From positions 124,001-188,000 of the forward strand of contig UBMI01000005.1 in NCBI GenBank assembly GCA_900466475.1: a DNA stretch of 64,000 bases, written 5' to 3'. The notes beneath the pieces are model-generated. The model worked only from the letters and a program-made list of their open reading frames with translations. It did no database searches and had not been told where the DNA came from. This DNA comes from Hyphomicrobiales bacterium (GTDB lineage: Bacteria; Pseudomonadota; Alphaproteobacteria; Rhizobiales; Rhizobiaceae). Within the stretch, counting starts at the first letter, position 1; every line of letters starts with the position of its first letter. A program made the position numbers and the translations under genes. Of the stretch, positions 47,750 to 57,515 are shown piece by piece.

Positions 47750-49009
47750 TCAGGCGCGGCCGTGGCTGACACGGGACCGGCGGGCAAGCGAATCGACGAT
47801 GACGGCGATGGCGAGAACAGCACCTGTTATCATGTAGCGCAGCGACGAGCTGAGATTGAGCAGCGTCAGCCCGTTGGAAATCGCCTGGATGACAATGATG
47901 CCGAGCAGAGCCGAATAGGCGCTGCCGCGCCCGCCGAACAGGCTGGTACCGCCGATGACCGCCGCCGCAATGGCGTTCAGGTTCACATCGCCGGTGCCGG
48001 CCTGCTGGCTGGAAGAGGCAAGTCGCGAGGCTGACAGGATGCCGCCGATCGTGGCAAGCGTCGAGCAAAGCACGAAAGCGCTGAGATAGATGCGACGCAC
48101 ATTGATGCCGGCGCGGCGTGCCGCTTCGCGATTGCCGCCGACGGCAAACATCGAGCGTCCCCATTTTGTGCGCGTCAGCGCGTAGTTGAGGATGACGGCG
48201 ATGGCGACGAAGAGACCGAACATCCACGGCACGCCGCGACCAAGATTGAGATAATAGACGGCAAATTCCAGCGCGGCAGTGAGCACGACAGCCTTGATCG
48301 CGAGAGCGCCAACCGGTGGCGAGGAGAGATTCGAGGCCTGGCGCTGGCGGCGCTTTCGCATTTCATTGACGACAAGGACCACGCCCGGCAGCAGGGCAAG
48401 CACGTAGGACAGCCAGTCCGGCATGACGAGGATCTGGCCGAAACGGACGAGCGGCGAGGCGTAAGGCAGATTGATGCTGCCGGTTGGTCCGAGGATATAA
48501 AGCTGCATGCCGAGCAGCGCGAGCAGGCCGGCCAGTGTGGCGACGAAGCTCGGCATGCCGAGCCTGTTGTAGAGAACAGCGTAGAGCGCGCCGACGATAA
48601 TGCCGGCAACGATCGCGACCAGGATCGCCAGAGGAATCGGCCAGCCCATGTTGACCCAAAGCACGCCGAGGATGGCAGAGGAAAGACCACTCATCGAACC
48701 GACGGAGAGATCGATTTCTCCGAGCATCAGCACGCAGACGATGCCGAGCGAGATAACGCCGACGGTGGCGCAGTCGAACAGCAGATTGACGAGGTTGTTC
48801 GGTGCCAGAAACACCGGATTGAGCAGCGAGAAGACCGTCGAGATGACGATCAGGCCGACAAAAACCGGCAGCATGCCGAGATCGCCCGAGCGTACGCGGT
48901 CGAAGAAGGCCTTGACCATGCCCGTAATGTTGTCGTCGTGGCGGACGCGCTCGTCGCTGCGGTCAAGGGTAGCCGGCTGGCGGATAGTCTCTGACATCTT
49001 CTGGCTCAT
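47750..49009 (-). CDS. CUT2-family sugar ABC transporter permease, probably for ribitol
   Basis: This is a 419-residue membrane protein of the RbsC/XylH type. The many membrane helices and the GExDLSVGS motif (LMLGEIDLSVGSMSG) of CUT2 permeases are visible, as is the late EAARRAGINVRRI loop. It is longer than RbsC, owing to a hydrophilic N-terminus and a basic loop near residue 225 (MRKRRQRQA). It overlaps the ATPase gene by four bases and precedes rbtD by 24. Confidence 0.9.
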   Translation of the reverse strand: MSQKMSETIRQPATLDRSDERVRHDDNITGMVKAFFDRVRSGDLGMLPVFVGLIVISTVFSLLNPVFLAPNNLVNLLFDCATVGVISLGIVCVLMLGEIDLSVGSMSGLSSAILGVLWVNMGWPIPLAILVAIVAGIIVGALYAVLYNRLGMPSFVATLAGLLALLGMQLYILGPTGSINLPYASPLVRFGQILVMPDWLSYVLALLPGVVLVVNEMRKRRQRQASNLSSPPVGALAIKAVVLTAALEFAVYYLNLGRGVPWMFGLFVAIAVILNYALTRTKWGRSMFAVGGNREAARRAGINVRRIYLSAFVLCSTLATIGGILSASRLASSSQQAGTGDVNLNAIAAAVIGGTSLFGGRGSAYSALLGIIVIQAISNGLTLLNLSSSLRYMITGAVLAIAVIVDSLARRSRVSHGRA

Positions 49010-49827
49010 GCGGGCCTCCCGCTGGTTTCATGGGCAGCACCCGTCTTGCGCTCGATGCGCCGGGAGACGGCGTTTTCGGTGGCGCCGGTGATGGCGGCGA
49101 CGAGTTCCTGATTGGACGAATCCGGCGTGAAGACGCCATTGTTGCGCCCAAGGCGCAGCACGACGATGCGGTCCGCCACGGCGCGCACGTCTTCCATATT
49201 GTGGCTGATGATGATGACACCGAGGCCGCGCTCGCGGACGCGCTCGATCAGGTTCAGCACCTCCGCAGTCTGGGCAACGCCGAGCGCTGCGGTCGGTTCG
49301 TCCAGCATGATGATCTTCGGATCGAGCAACAGCGAACGCGCGATGGCAACCGTCTGGCGCTGACCGCCGGAAAGCGAGGCGATCGGCTCGCGCACCGAGG
49401 GTATGCGGGCAGCAAGTTCCCGGAGCAACGTCCAGGCTCGCACTTCCATGGCCACCTCATCGAGGCCCCACGGAGAGATTTCATGGCCGAGGAAAAGATT
49501 GGCGACGACGTCGAGGTTTTCGCAGAGCGCGAGATCCTGGAAGACGGTGGCAATGCCGAGTTCCAGCGCCTTGCCGGGACTGTCGAGCGTGACGTTCTGG
49601 CCGCAGAACTCGATCGTTCCGGACGAAGGCTGGTGCACGCCCGCCAGGACCTTGATCAGCGTCGACTTGCCGGCACCATTGTCACCGACCAGCGCCACGA
49701 CCTCGCCGGCCTTCACGTCCAATTCGATGTCGGTCAGCGCCGACACGGCGCCGAAATTTTTGGAAATATTGCTCAACCGGAGGATCGTCTGACCCTTCTC
49801 CGGCATATCCTTCAGATCCCTGCTCAT
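49006..49827 (-). CDS. CUT2-family sugar ABC transporter ATPase (single domain)
   Basis: This 273-residue ATPase has Walker A GDNGAGKST, signature LSGGQRQTVAIARSL, Walker B IIMLDEPTAALG and H-loop ISHNM. Most CUT2 ATPases (RbsA, XylG) are tandem proteins of about 500 residues; this one is single-domain, as in the rhizobial fructose transporter FrcA. Two copies should assemble per transporter. Confidence 0.92.
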   Translation of the reverse strand: MSRDLKDMPEKGQTILRLSNISKNFGAVSALTDIELDVKAGEVVALVGDNGAGKSTLIKVLAGVHQPSSGTIEFCGQNVTLDSPGKALELGIATVFQDLALCENLDVVANLFLGHEISPWGLDEVAMEVRAWTLLRELAARIPSVREPIASLSGGQRQTVAIARSLLLDPKIIMLDEPTAALGVAQTAEVLNLIERVRERGLGVIIISHNMEDVRAVADRIVVLRLGRNNGVFTPDSSNQELVAAITGATENAVSRRIERKTGAAHETSGRPA

Positions 49828-49856
49828 GGGGCAGTCCTTCTTGCCATAGGGGCATC

Positions 49857-49877
49857 CGGCCGCGACGGGCGCGGCCG
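49857..49877 (-). terminator. Hairpin between ribitol-binding protein and ATPase genes
   Basis: CGGCCGCG and CGCGGCCG form a perfect 8-base stem with a five-base loop, 19 bases after the binding-protein stop on the minus strand. No T-run follows. It probably sets a higher level for the binding protein. Confidence 0.6.
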
Positions 49878-49895
49878 AAGTTCACTCAACCGCGT

Positions 49896-50942
49896 TTAGT
49901 TGGTAATGCCAAGCTTCTTGCAGCCTTCGGCATATTCACCGGTGCAGATCTGCTCGGGCGTCTGGATCTTCTTGTCGAAGATTTCTGCCTTGATGTTCTC
50001 TGCCGTCACGACGGCAGGGATGAACAGCTGAGACGGCGTATTGTAAAGCGTCGTCTTGGCCTCGGGCTTTTCACCCTTGATCATCTGCACCGCAACATTG
50101 GCAGCGGCTGCCGCGACGATTTCCGATGGCTTGGAAATCGTGTTGTACTGGTCTCCAGAAATGACCAGCTGAAGCGCTGCAATCGTCGCGTCATTGCCGG
50201 TGACCGGGGGAACCGGCTTGACACCGGCGGCCTTGAACGCGGCAATCGCGCCGCCGGCCGTGCCGTCATTGGCGGCGACCACGCCCTTGATGTCAGCGCC
50301 AAAGCGGGTGATCTGGCCGGCAGCCCATTCCTGTGCCTTCGGCGGCGCCCATTCCGGCGTGTCATATTCGGCAAGCGTCTTGTACGCCGATTCCTTCAGA
50401 CCGCGATGGATACCATCCCGGATCAGGCCTGCGGCCGCATCGGTCGGCGAGCCGTTGATTTCGAGCACGCCCGCGCCATCGGCGACGCCGGCAGCCTTCA
50501 GGTGTTCGACAAGCGATTTGGCGATGGCATAGCCGATGCCTTCATTGTCGAAGGAGACGTAATAGTCAGCCGGCTTGTCCGGAATCGGGCGGTCATAAGC
50601 GATGACCTTGACGTCCTGCGACTGGGCGATCTCGACGAGACCAGCGGCGGCGGCAGAATCGACGGGGTCGAGCACGACGACCTTGGCGCCCTGGGCTATC
50701 ACCGAGTTGAACTGCTGCTGCTGCAGCGAGGCGTCGGCGTTGGCGTTCTGATAGATGACCGTGCACTTCGGGCACAGCTTTTCCATCTCAGCCTTGAAGC
50801 CGGGGAAATCGTGCTGCTCATAACGTGTGGATGCCTGGTCAGGCATCAGGAAAGCGACGGTCGCAGCTTCCTGAGCTGAAGCCGCACCGGCAAGCCCCAT
50901 GAAAACTGTCACGGATGCCATGAGCAAATTGCGATAATTCAT
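49896..50942 (-). CDS. Periplasmic sugar-binding protein of the ribitol transporter
   Basis: This 348-residue family-2-type periplasmic binding protein (XylF/RbsB-like) has a signal peptide (MNYRNLLMASVTVFMGLAG, cleavage after ASA). Recognisable stretches are NANADASLQQQQFNSVI and VAANDGTAGGAIAAF. ATG 50942 has the ribosome site AAGGAGGAG; a 75-codon longer frame lacks one. The gene is first in the operon that continues through ATPase, permease, dehydrogenase and kinase. Ribitol as ligand is inferred from those enzymes. Confidence 0.9.
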   Translation of the reverse strand: MNYRNLLMASVTVFMGLAGAASAQEAATVAFLMPDQASTRYEQHDFPGFKAEMEKLCPKCTVIYQNANADASLQQQQFNSVIAQGAKVVVLDPVDSAAAAGLVEIAQSQDVKVIAYDRPIPDKPADYYVSFDNEGIGYAIAKSLVEHLKAAGVADGAGVLEINGSPTDAAAGLIRDGIHRGLKESAYKTLAEYDTPEWAPPKAQEWAAGQITRFGADIKGVVAANDGTAGGAIAAFKAAGVKPVPPVTGNDATIAALQLVISGDQYNTISKPSEIVAAAAANVAVQMIKGEKPEAKTTLYNTPSQLFIPAVVTAENIKAEIFDKKIQTPEQICTGEYAEGCKKLGITN

Positions 50943-51120
50943 TTTCTCCTCCTTGGTGTGATCGAAAGACAGGACCAGGCATTGCTGGAAGTCACTGCGG
51001 TTTGCCCGCTCGCCGCTCTCGCCGCCATAAAACCGGCGAGCAAAGCGCCCCTGCAAAAGGACAGCCTCTCCGCAGCCCCTTAGAAATACCTCCCTGTACC
51101 GGGCGATTAACCGGTTTGTA

Positions 51121-51152
51121 TCATCGATTGCGCAAGCTTGCTCAATCGATGA
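51121..51152. promoter_or_regulatory. 32-base near-perfect palindrome, probable LacI-type operator
   Basis: TCATCGATTGCGCAAG (51121-51136) and CTTGCTCAATCGATGA (51137-51152) are reverse complements at 15 of 16 positions. The dyad lies between the divergent binding-protein and LacI genes, 178 bases from the former's start and 59 bases before the TTG start chosen for the latter. Confidence 0.8.
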
Positions 51153-51211
51153 AGCAAGAATTGCCACTTCCGCAGATTGATGTCAAGTTACCGTCAAACG
51201 GAGAAGGCATT

Positions 51212-52237
51212 TTGAATCAGGTGAAGCAGACGAAGAGGACGACGATCTATGATCTGGCGGAGCTTGCCGGCACATCGGCCAGCGCCGTCAGCGCCGTGCT
51301 CAATGGCAACTGGAAGAAGCGCAGGATCAGCAGCCAGCTTGCCGAAAAGATCATCCGGATCGCCGAGGAGCAGGGGTATGCGCTGAACATGCAGGCGAGC
51401 CTGCTGAGGCGCGAAAAATCCCATATCATCGGCATGATCGTGCCTAAATACGACAACCGCTATTTCGGATCGATCGTCGAACTCTTCGAAGACATGGCAC
51501 GTGCGCGCGGCCTTTTTCCGATCATCACTTGTACACGCCGCGACCCGCAGCTGGAAGTCGAGGCGGCGCGCACCATGCTCTCCTACCAGGTCGAATGCCT
51601 GATCGCGACGGGCGCGACCGACCCCGACCGGATCACTGAAATGTGCGCGGCGGCCGGCGTGCGCAGCTTCAACCTCGACCTTCCAGGCGCGCTTGCCCCT
51701 TCGGTCATCTCGGACAATTTCGCCGGCGCGCGGGAACTGACACGCCGGATCCTGAAAAACAGCGAGCAAAGGCTCGGCAGGATGGAGCCGCTGCTCTTCA
51801 TTGGCGGGCGCGGCAGCGACCACAACACGGCCGAGCGCATCCGCGGTTTTCGCGCTGCGCATGAGGATCTCGGTGTCGCCGTGCACGAGGAGAATATCCT
51901 CGCCTGCGGTTACGCCCCTGAAAAGGCCGAAAAAGCGTTGGACGAGCGCGCGCTGCGCGGCAATGCCCTACCCAAGGGCATGTTCGTCAACTCGACGATC
52001 TCGCTCGAAGGTGTCATGCGCTGGATCCGCCGCTCAGGCCATCTCGACGACCGCAGCCTTGTGCTCGGCTGTTTCGACTGGGACCCTTTTGTGACCCTGC
52101 TCGGCAACGGCATCGAGATGGTGCGCCAGGACGTGCCGGGCATGTTGAACAAGGTTTTCGAGCTCATCGAATCCGGTGCCGACAAACCTGTCGTCATCCA
52201 GGTGCCACCGCTCATTCCGGAAGCGCAGGAAGCCTAG
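51212..52237 (+). CDS. LacI-family regulator of the ribitol operon
   Basis: This regulator has an N-terminal LacI helix-turn-helix (TIYDLAELAGTSASAVSAVL), then IISQ-like hinge residues and a periplasmic-binding-protein fold (SHIIGMIVPKYDNRYF). I choose TTG 51212, which has GGAGAAGG just upstream and puts the HTH at residue 9, as usual for the family (341 residues). ATG 51149 would add 21 residues, has no ribosome site, and lies inside the 32-base palindrome. It is divergent from the ribitol operon. D-ribulose or ribitol is the likely inducer. Confidence 0.88.
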   Translation: MNQVKQTKRTTIYDLAELAGTSASAVSAVLNGNWKKRRISSQLAEKIIRIAEEQGYALNMQASLLRREKSHIIGMIVPKYDNRYFGSIVELFEDMARARGLFPIITCTRRDPQLEVEAARTMLSYQVECLIATGATDPDRITEMCAAAGVRSFNLDLPGALAPSVISDNFAGARELTRRILKNSEQRLGRMEPLLFIGGRGSDHNTAERIRGFRAAHEDLGVAVHEENILACGYAPEKAEKALDERALRGNALPKGMFVNSTISLEGVMRWIRRSGHLDDRSLVLGCFDWDPFVTLLGNGIEMVRQDVPGMLNKVFELIESGADKPVVIQVPPLIPEAQEA

Positions 52238-52410
52238 GCAGCGCTGTCCGCTGCGGGCCAGGCGACGATCCTGTCGGCGAGGTGCTGACAGAAATCCCCA
52301 ACAATCTGTTGCTTTAAGGTAAGCGTCGACTTTCGCAATACCTTTGTTTTAGGGATGTTGACGCCGGGAAAGTCGCTCTCTATGGGAAGCCGTCGACCCA
52401 GTGCGGCGGC

Positions 52411-52455
52411 AAAAACAGGCGTTCGGTCATACGAGGTGACCGGACGCCTTTTCTT
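52411..52455. terminator. Bidirectional terminator between lacI-type gene and hutC
   Basis: GGCGTTCGGTCA and TGACCGGACGCC (one G-T pair) form a 12-base stem with a seven-base loop (52418-52448). TTTTCTT follows on the plus strand, and TGTTTTT follows on the minus strand. It therefore terminates both convergent transcription units. Confidence 0.85.
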
Positions 52456-52468
52456 CGGGGAAACAGGC

Positions 52469-53197
52469 CTATTTCACCGCTTCGGGAGTGAAGCGCGCGT
52501 AGAGCGCGTGGCGATTTCCGGGATAGACGAAGCGCACATGCGTTACCGGTCCGGACTTGTTCCAGGTACGTCGTTCGATGACGAGGCAAGCAGTTGCCTC
52601 GGGGATGGAAAGCATGGCGCCTTCCTCTTGATCGACACCAACTGCAAAAATCTTATGCTCCGCCGCACTCCACGGAACCAGGCTCAGAAGCCACGGGCCC
52701 GGGGCCGTTTCCTCGAAATCCTCGTCTGCTGCTTCCGGCACGGTTTGAAGATTAATCAACCGCTTTTCCAGGCAGAAAGGCTTCGATCCGGCATAGTGCG
52801 TGCAGATGACTTCGATCAGGCTGGAATTTTGCTGGAGGTCCAGCATCTGGCGATCCTGCGACTGCGCCTTTCTGCGCACGCGTTTCGCGACCTTGTACGA
52901 ATAGGCGAGATTGAGGGATTGAACCTCCGCCTTGATATCGTGGATCTCGAGCACCGCGGCCTGGGCTTGCGGCTGCATGACGAAGCTGCCAGATTTCTTG
53001 CGGCGCTCGATGAGCCCGGCCTTCACCAGCTGGGTCAGGGCCTTGTTTACCGTCATGCGGGAGCAATCGTATTGCTTGGTCAGCTCCACTTCGAAGGGAA
53101 TGCGGTAGCCCGGCGGCCATTCGCCCGAAACGATACGGCCCTCGATATCACTGAGGATACGCTGGTGTAAGGTCGTTTCCTTGGGTTCATTCATCAT
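52469..53197 (-). CDS. hutC: Histidine utilisation repressor HutC (GntR/UTRA)
   Basis: This 242-residue GntR-family protein has an N-terminal winged helix (IPFEVELTKQYDCSRMTVNK) and a C-terminal UTRA effector domain. HutC proteins repress hut genes and are released by urocanate. It lies after hutF on the same strand, with a 54-base gap, so the repressor is made from one of the promoters it should control. A second HutC-like gene lies at 60661-61416; this one is closer to the hutF-hutI promoter region. Confidence 0.9.
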   Translation of the reverse strand: MMNEPKETTLHQRILSDIEGRIVSGEWPPGYRIPFEVELTKQYDCSRMTVNKALTQLVKAGLIERRKKSGSFVMQPQAQAAVLEIHDIKAEVQSLNLAYSYKVAKRVRRKAQSQDRQMLDLQQNSSLIEVICTHYAGSKPFCLEKRLINLQTVPEAADEDFEETAPGPWLLSLVPWSAAEHKIFAVGVDQEEGAMLSIPEATACLVIERRTWNKSGPVTHVRFVYPGNRHALYARFTPEAVK

Positions 53198-53251
53198 TAC
53201 GCTCCGGCTTCCCTCCCGCTGTAGCGCCTGGGAAGCGCGGAGGAAAGATCG

Positions 53252-54598
53252 TCATGCTGCCAAGAGCTCGTTCATCGCGGCGATGAAGCGCCGGTCGATC
53301 AGGTCGCGGCGCAGATGCCGGCCGTTTTCGACCTGCTTGCGGCCGAGCGCCCAGACGCTGTCGACTGCCACATCACCGGCAAAGATCCACTGATCGAGAA
53401 TCTGGCCTTCGGAAAGATAGGGAACCGCTCTCTTATCAAGCGATACGATGTCGGCATAGTTGCCTGCAGCAAGACCCGCCGGTGCCTTCAATGCCGCACC
53501 ACCGCCGGCAAGTGCGTGTTCGAAGAGCGCCTGGCCGGTGGAACCGCCAGTGGCGGCGATGACATTGCGGGCACGCAGCGCCAGACGCTCGGAATATTCG
53601 AGCTGGCGAAGTTCCCCAGCAATGGAAATGAGAATGTTGGAATCGGACCCGATGCCGAAGCGCCCGGCTTCGGACAAGAATAGCGGCGCCGAAAATGTCC
53701 CGTCGCCGAGATTGGCTTCGGTAATCGGGCAGAGGCCGGCAATGGCGCCGCTCCTTGCCGTCCGCCGGGTTTCGTCCCCTGTCATGTGGGTTGCGTGGAT
53801 GAGACACCAGCGCTGATCAACCGGCGCATTGTCGAGCAGCCATTGGACAGGCCTTGCACCGGACCAGGCGAGGCAATCCTCAACCTCCCTGACCTGCTCG
53901 GCGACATGAATGTGGATGGGGCCGTCATCGGCAAGCGCAATGGCGACAGATAGTTCCTCCGGCGTGACGGCGCGCAGGCTGTGCGGCGCGACACCGATCT
54001 CTGAACCGGGAAGCCCTCCAGCGACCTGCCGGCAGCCCTCCATCAGCCGTGCAAAACTCTCGGCGGAATTGATGAAGCGGCGCTGTCCTTCGATGGGGGC
54101 CGCACCGCCAAAGCCGGAATGAGCGTAGAGAACCGGCAGCAACGTCAATCCGATGCCGGTTTCGGCACTCGCAGCACCAATCCTTTCGGCCATTTCGGCG
54201 ATATTCGTATAGGGGCTGCCATCCTTGTCGTGATGCAGATAGTGGAACTCGCCGACGCGGCAGAAGCCGGCTTCCAGCATTTCCATATAGAGTTTCGCCG
54301 CTACAGCTTCGACATGGTCTGGCGTCATCGAGAGCGCAAATTTGTACATGACGGTGCGCCAGCTCCAGAAACTGTCATTGGCCGGGCCGCGCACTTCCGC
54401 AAGCCCCGCCATCGCCCGCTGAAAGGCATGGCTGTGGAGGTTCGGCATTGCCGGCAGCAGGACAGCATGACGCTCGTTATCCGCGTCAGGCGCGACATCC
54501 ATTTCGATTGCGGCAATGCGTCCGTCCGCAAGCGTCAGGCGCACATTCTTGCGCCAGCCTTCGGCCAGCAAGGCAGCTGTCGCATGAAGTTTCGTCAT
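53252..54598 (-). CDS. hutF: Formimidoylglutamate deiminase HutF
   Basis: This 448-residue metal-dependent amidohydrolase has the first metal-binding motif PNLHSHAFQRAMAG, HVAEQ (third metal ligand region), HATH (WCLIHATHMTG) and the late GIGSDSN aspartate. It converts N-formimidoyl-L-glutamate to N-formyl-L-glutamate and ammonia, the fourth step of the five-step histidine pathway. ATG 54598 has GGAGAG upstream; an ATG seven codons earlier is less well placed. It is divergent from hutI. Confidence 0.93.
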   Translation of the reverse strand: MTKLHATAALLAEGWRKNVRLTLADGRIAAIEMDVAPDADNERHAVLLPAMPNLHSHAFQRAMAGLAEVRGPANDSFWSWRTVMYKFALSMTPDHVEAVAAKLYMEMLEAGFCRVGEFHYLHHDKDGSPYTNIAEMAERIGAASAETGIGLTLLPVLYAHSGFGGAAPIEGQRRFINSAESFARLMEGCRQVAGGLPGSEIGVAPHSLRAVTPEELSVAIALADDGPIHIHVAEQVREVEDCLAWSGARPVQWLLDNAPVDQRWCLIHATHMTGDETRRTARSGAIAGLCPITEANLGDGTFSAPLFLSEAGRFGIGSDSNILISIAGELRQLEYSERLALRARNVIAATGGSTGQALFEHALAGGGAALKAPAGLAAGNYADIVSLDKRAVPYLSEGQILDQWIFAGDVAVDSVWALGRKQVENGRHLRRDLIDRRFIAAMNELLAA

Positions 54599-54664
54599 GA
54601 TCGCTCTCCCGTTTCGCAATTGACCGCTTCGCTTGCCTTTATGCGAAAGGCCATAAATTTCTAC

Positions 54665-54692
54665 TTGTCACCCTTTTTATTATGTATATACA
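54665..54692 (+). promoter_or_regulatory. Candidate sigma-70 promoter for hutI overlapping the palindrome
   Basis: TTGTCA (54665-54670) and TATACA (54687-54692) are separated by 16 bases. The -10 element falls within the HutC-like palindrome, so repressor binding would block polymerase. Confidence 0.45.
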
Positions 54693-54694
54693 TA
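54681..54694. promoter_or_regulatory. Probable HutC operator between hutF and hutI
   Basis: TATGTATATACATA is a perfect 14-base palindrome and fits the GTnTAnAC core known for HutC-subfamily GntR regulators. It lies 28 bases before the hutI start and 82 bases before hutF, in the only divergent promoter region of the hut genes. Confidence 0.75.
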
Positions 54695-54722
54695 TTCAGC
54701 CATAAGGAAAGGCGTAAAGCTG

Positions 54723-55982
54723 ATGAGTGGGAACAAATTTTCCGGATCGGGCCGCAATTCCAGCGCTCGCTCGCTATGGCGCAATGCACGCCTTGCGACC
54801 CTGCGGGAGGATCTGCCGGGCCTTGGCATTATCGAAAAAGGCGCCTTCGTCTGTGAAGGCGGGCGCATCCTTTACGCAGGGCCGGAAGCCGAACTGCCGT
54901 CCTGGCTGATCGAGGCGGCCGACATTACCGATCTCGAAGGCCGCTGGGTCACGCCCGGCCTCGTCGACTGCCATACCCACATCGTCTATGGCGGCAACCG
55001 TGCGCGGGAATTCGAGATGCGGCTCGAAGGCGCGACCTATGAAGAAATCGCGCGCGCCGGCGGCGGCATCGTCTCCTCGGTGAAGGCAACCAATGCGCTG
55101 TCCGTCGAAGGCCTCGTCGAGGCCGCGCTGCCGCGGCTCGACACGCTGATCTCGGAAGGCGTAGCCACCATCGAGGTCAAGTCCGGCTACGGGCTCAATA
55201 TCGAGGCGGAACTGAAGATGCTGCGCGCCGCGCGCGCACTGGCAGACCACCGGCCGGTAAGGGTCATCACCTCCTATCTTGGCGCCCATGCAACACCCGT
55301 CGAATACAAGGGACGGAACCAGGATTACATTTCCGATGTCGTCCTGCCGGGCCTGGAGCGGGCACGTGCCGAAGGCCTCATCGACGCCGTTGACGGTTTT
55401 TGCGAAGGCATCGCCTTCTCAGTCGACGAGATCGCGCGGGTCTTCGACAAGGCCCGTTCGCTCGGTATTCCCGTCAAGCTCCATGCCGAACAGCTCTCCA
55501 ATCTCGGCGGCGCGAAACTCGCAGCCTCCTATGGTGCGCTTTCGGCCGATCATCTGGAATATCTGGATGAAGATGGCGCGCAGGCAATGGCGGCGGCCGG
55601 CACGGTTGCGGTTCTGCTCCCGGGTGCCTTCTACGCCATCAACGAGAAGCAGAAGCCGCCGGTTCAGGCCTTGAGGCAGGCCGGCGTGCACATCGCCATC
55701 GCCACGGACAGCAATCCCGGCACTTCGCCTCTCACATCGCTGCTGCTCACCATGAACATGTCGGCGACGCTGTTCAGGCTGACGGTGGAGGAATGCATCG
55801 CCGGCGCAACGCGCGAGGGCGCCCGTGCACTCGGCCTGCTTAGCGAGACCGGCACGATCGAGGCCGGCAAGTCTGCTGATCTGGCGATCTGGGATATCGA
55901 AAGCCCCGCCGAGCTCGTCTACCGCATCGGCTTCAACCCACTTCACGCACATATTTTCAAGGGCCAGAGGATCGACCGATGA
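54723..55982 (+). CDS. hutI: Imidazolonepropionase HutI
   Basis: This 419-residue amidohydrolase has the metal motif [10 protein letters not shown], a later KLHAEQLSN (His and Glu) and the TDSNPG aspartate. It hydrolyses 4-imidazolone-5-propionate to N-formimidoyl-L-glutamate, the third step of histidine breakdown. A strong ribosome site (AAGGAAAGG) precedes ATG 54723. Its stop overlaps the hutH start (ATGA at 55979). Confidence 0.95.
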   Translation: MSGNKFSGSGRNSSARSLWRNARLATLREDLPGLGIIEKGAFVCEGGRILYAGPEAELPSWLIEAADITDLEGRWVTPGLVDCHTHIVYGGNRAREFEMRLEGATYEEIARAGGGIVSSVKATNALSVEGLVEAALPRLDTLISEGVATIEVKSGYGLNIEAELKMLRAARALADHRPVRVITSYLGAHATPVEYKGRNQDYISDVVLPGLERARAEGLIDAVDGFCEGIAFSVDEIARVFDKARSLGIPVKLHAEQLSNLGGAKLAASYGALSADHLEYLDEDGAQAMAAAGTVAVLLPGAFYAINEKQKPPVQALRQAGVHIAIATDSNPGTSPLTSLLLTMNMSATLFRLTVEECIAGATREGARALGLLSETGTIEAGKSADLAIWDIESPAELVYRIGFNPLHAHIFKGQRIDR

Positions 55983-57514
55983 CCATTACCCTCCATCCGG
56001 GCTCCGTCTCGCTGCAAGATCTCGCAACAATTTACTGGACCTGCGTCCCGGCAAAGCTCGACCCATCCTTCGACGCCGGCATCATCAAGGCGGCAAACCG
56101 CATCGCCGAGATCGCCGCCGGCAATGCGCCGGTCTACGGTATCAATACCGGCTTCGGCAAGCTCGCCTCGATCAAGATCGACAGCGCCGATGTGGCGACC
56201 CTGCAGCGCAACCTCATCCTGTCGCATTGCTGCGGTGTCGGTGAGCCACTGCCGGAAAATGTCGTGCGCCTGATCATGGCGCTGAAACTCGTTTCGCTCG
56301 GCCGCGGCGCTTCCGGCGTGCGGCTGGAACTGGTGCGCCTGATCGAAGCGATGATGGCCCGCGGCGTCATCCCTGTCATTCCGGAAAAGGGCTCCGTCGG
56401 CGCCTCCGGCGACCTTGCCCCGCTTGCGCATATGACGGCCGTGATGATGGGGCACGGCGAAGCCTTCTTCGGGGGCGAGAGGCTGCATGGCGCAACTGCG
56501 CTGCTCAAGGCCGGGCTGCATCCCGTCGTGCTCGCCGCCAAGGAAGGCCTGGCGCTGATCAACGGCACGCAAACCTCGACGGCGCTCGCGCTCGCCGGTC
56601 TCTTCCGCGCCCACCGGGCGGCGCAATCGGCGCTGATTACCGGCGCCATGTCGACGGATGCCGCCATGGGCTCGTCCGCACCGTTCCATCCCGATATCCA
56701 TACGCTCCGCGGCCATCGCGGCCAGATTGATACCGCAGCGGCCCTGCGCGCGCTGCTCGAAAACTCGCCGATCCGCCAGAGCCATATCGAAGGCGACGAG
56801 CGCGTGCAGGATCCCTACTGCATTCGCTGCCAGCCGCAGGTCGATGGCGCCTGCCTGGACCTCCTGCGCTCGGTTGCACGCACGCTGGAAATCGAGGCCA
56901 ATGCCGTGACGGACAATCCGCTGGTGCTCTCGGACAATTCGGTCGTCTCCGGCGGCAATTTCCATGCCGAGCCTGTTGCCTTCGCTGCCGACCAGATCGC
57001 CCTTGCCGTCTGCGAGATCGGGGCGATCGCCCAGCGCCGCATCGCGCTGCTCGTCGATCCTGCGCTTTCCTACGGATTGCCGGCGTTCCTCGCCAAGAAG
57101 CCAGGGCTCAATTCCGGCCTAATGATCGCCGAGGTCACGTCCGCCGCACTGATGAGCGAGAACAAGCAGATGTCGCATCCGGCTTCCGTCGATTCGACGC
57201 CGACCTCGGCCAATCAGGAAGACCACGTCTCCATGGCCTGTCATGGCGCGCGGCGGCTTCTGCCGATGACCGACAATCTCTTCGCCATCATCGGCATCGA
57301 GGCTTTGACCGCCGCTCAAGGCGTCGAGCTTCGCGCGCCGCTTGCGACCAGCCCGGAACTGACCAAGGCGATCGCAGCGATCCGCAACGTCGTGCCCTCG
57401 CTCGAGGAGGATCGCTACATGGCAAACGACCTGAAGGCGGCCAGCATTCTCGTTGGCGGCGGTGCTCTCAACGCATCCGTTTCAAGCGGCATCCTGCCGG
57501 CTCTGGAGGTCTGA
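55979..57514 (+). CDS. hutH: Histidine ammonia-lyase HutH
   Basis: This 511-residue enzyme carries the A142-S143-G144 triad ([13 protein letters not shown]) that cyclises to the MIO cofactor, at the same position as in the Pseudomonas enzyme. It removes ammonia from L-histidine to give urocanate, the first step of the pathway and the source of the HutC inducer. Other family residues, such as [11 protein letters not shown] and QEDHVSM, are present. It overlaps hutI and is followed at once by hutG. Confidence 0.96.
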   Translation: MTITLHPGSVSLQDLATIYWTCVPAKLDPSFDAGIIKAANRIAEIAAGNAPVYGINTGFGKLASIKIDSADVATLQRNLILSHCCGVGEPLPENVVRLIMALKLVSLGRGASGVRLELVRLIEAMMARGVIPVIPEKGSVGASGDLAPLAHMTAVMMGHGEAFFGGERLHGATALLKAGLHPVVLAAKEGLALINGTQTSTALALAGLFRAHRAAQSALITGAMSTDAAMGSSAPFHPDIHTLRGHRGQIDTAAALRALLENSPIRQSHIEGDERVQDPYCIRCQPQVDGACLDLLRSVARTLEIEANAVTDNPLVLSDNSVVSGGNFHAEPVAFAADQIALAVCEIGAIAQRRIALLVDPALSYGLPAFLAKKPGLNSGLMIAEVTSAALMSENKQMSHPASVDSTPTSANQEDHVSMACHGARRLLPMTDNLFAIIGIEALTAAQGVELRAPLATSPELTKAIAAIRNVVPSLEEDRYMANDLKAASILVGGGALNASVSSGILPALEV

Positions 57515-57515
57515 C

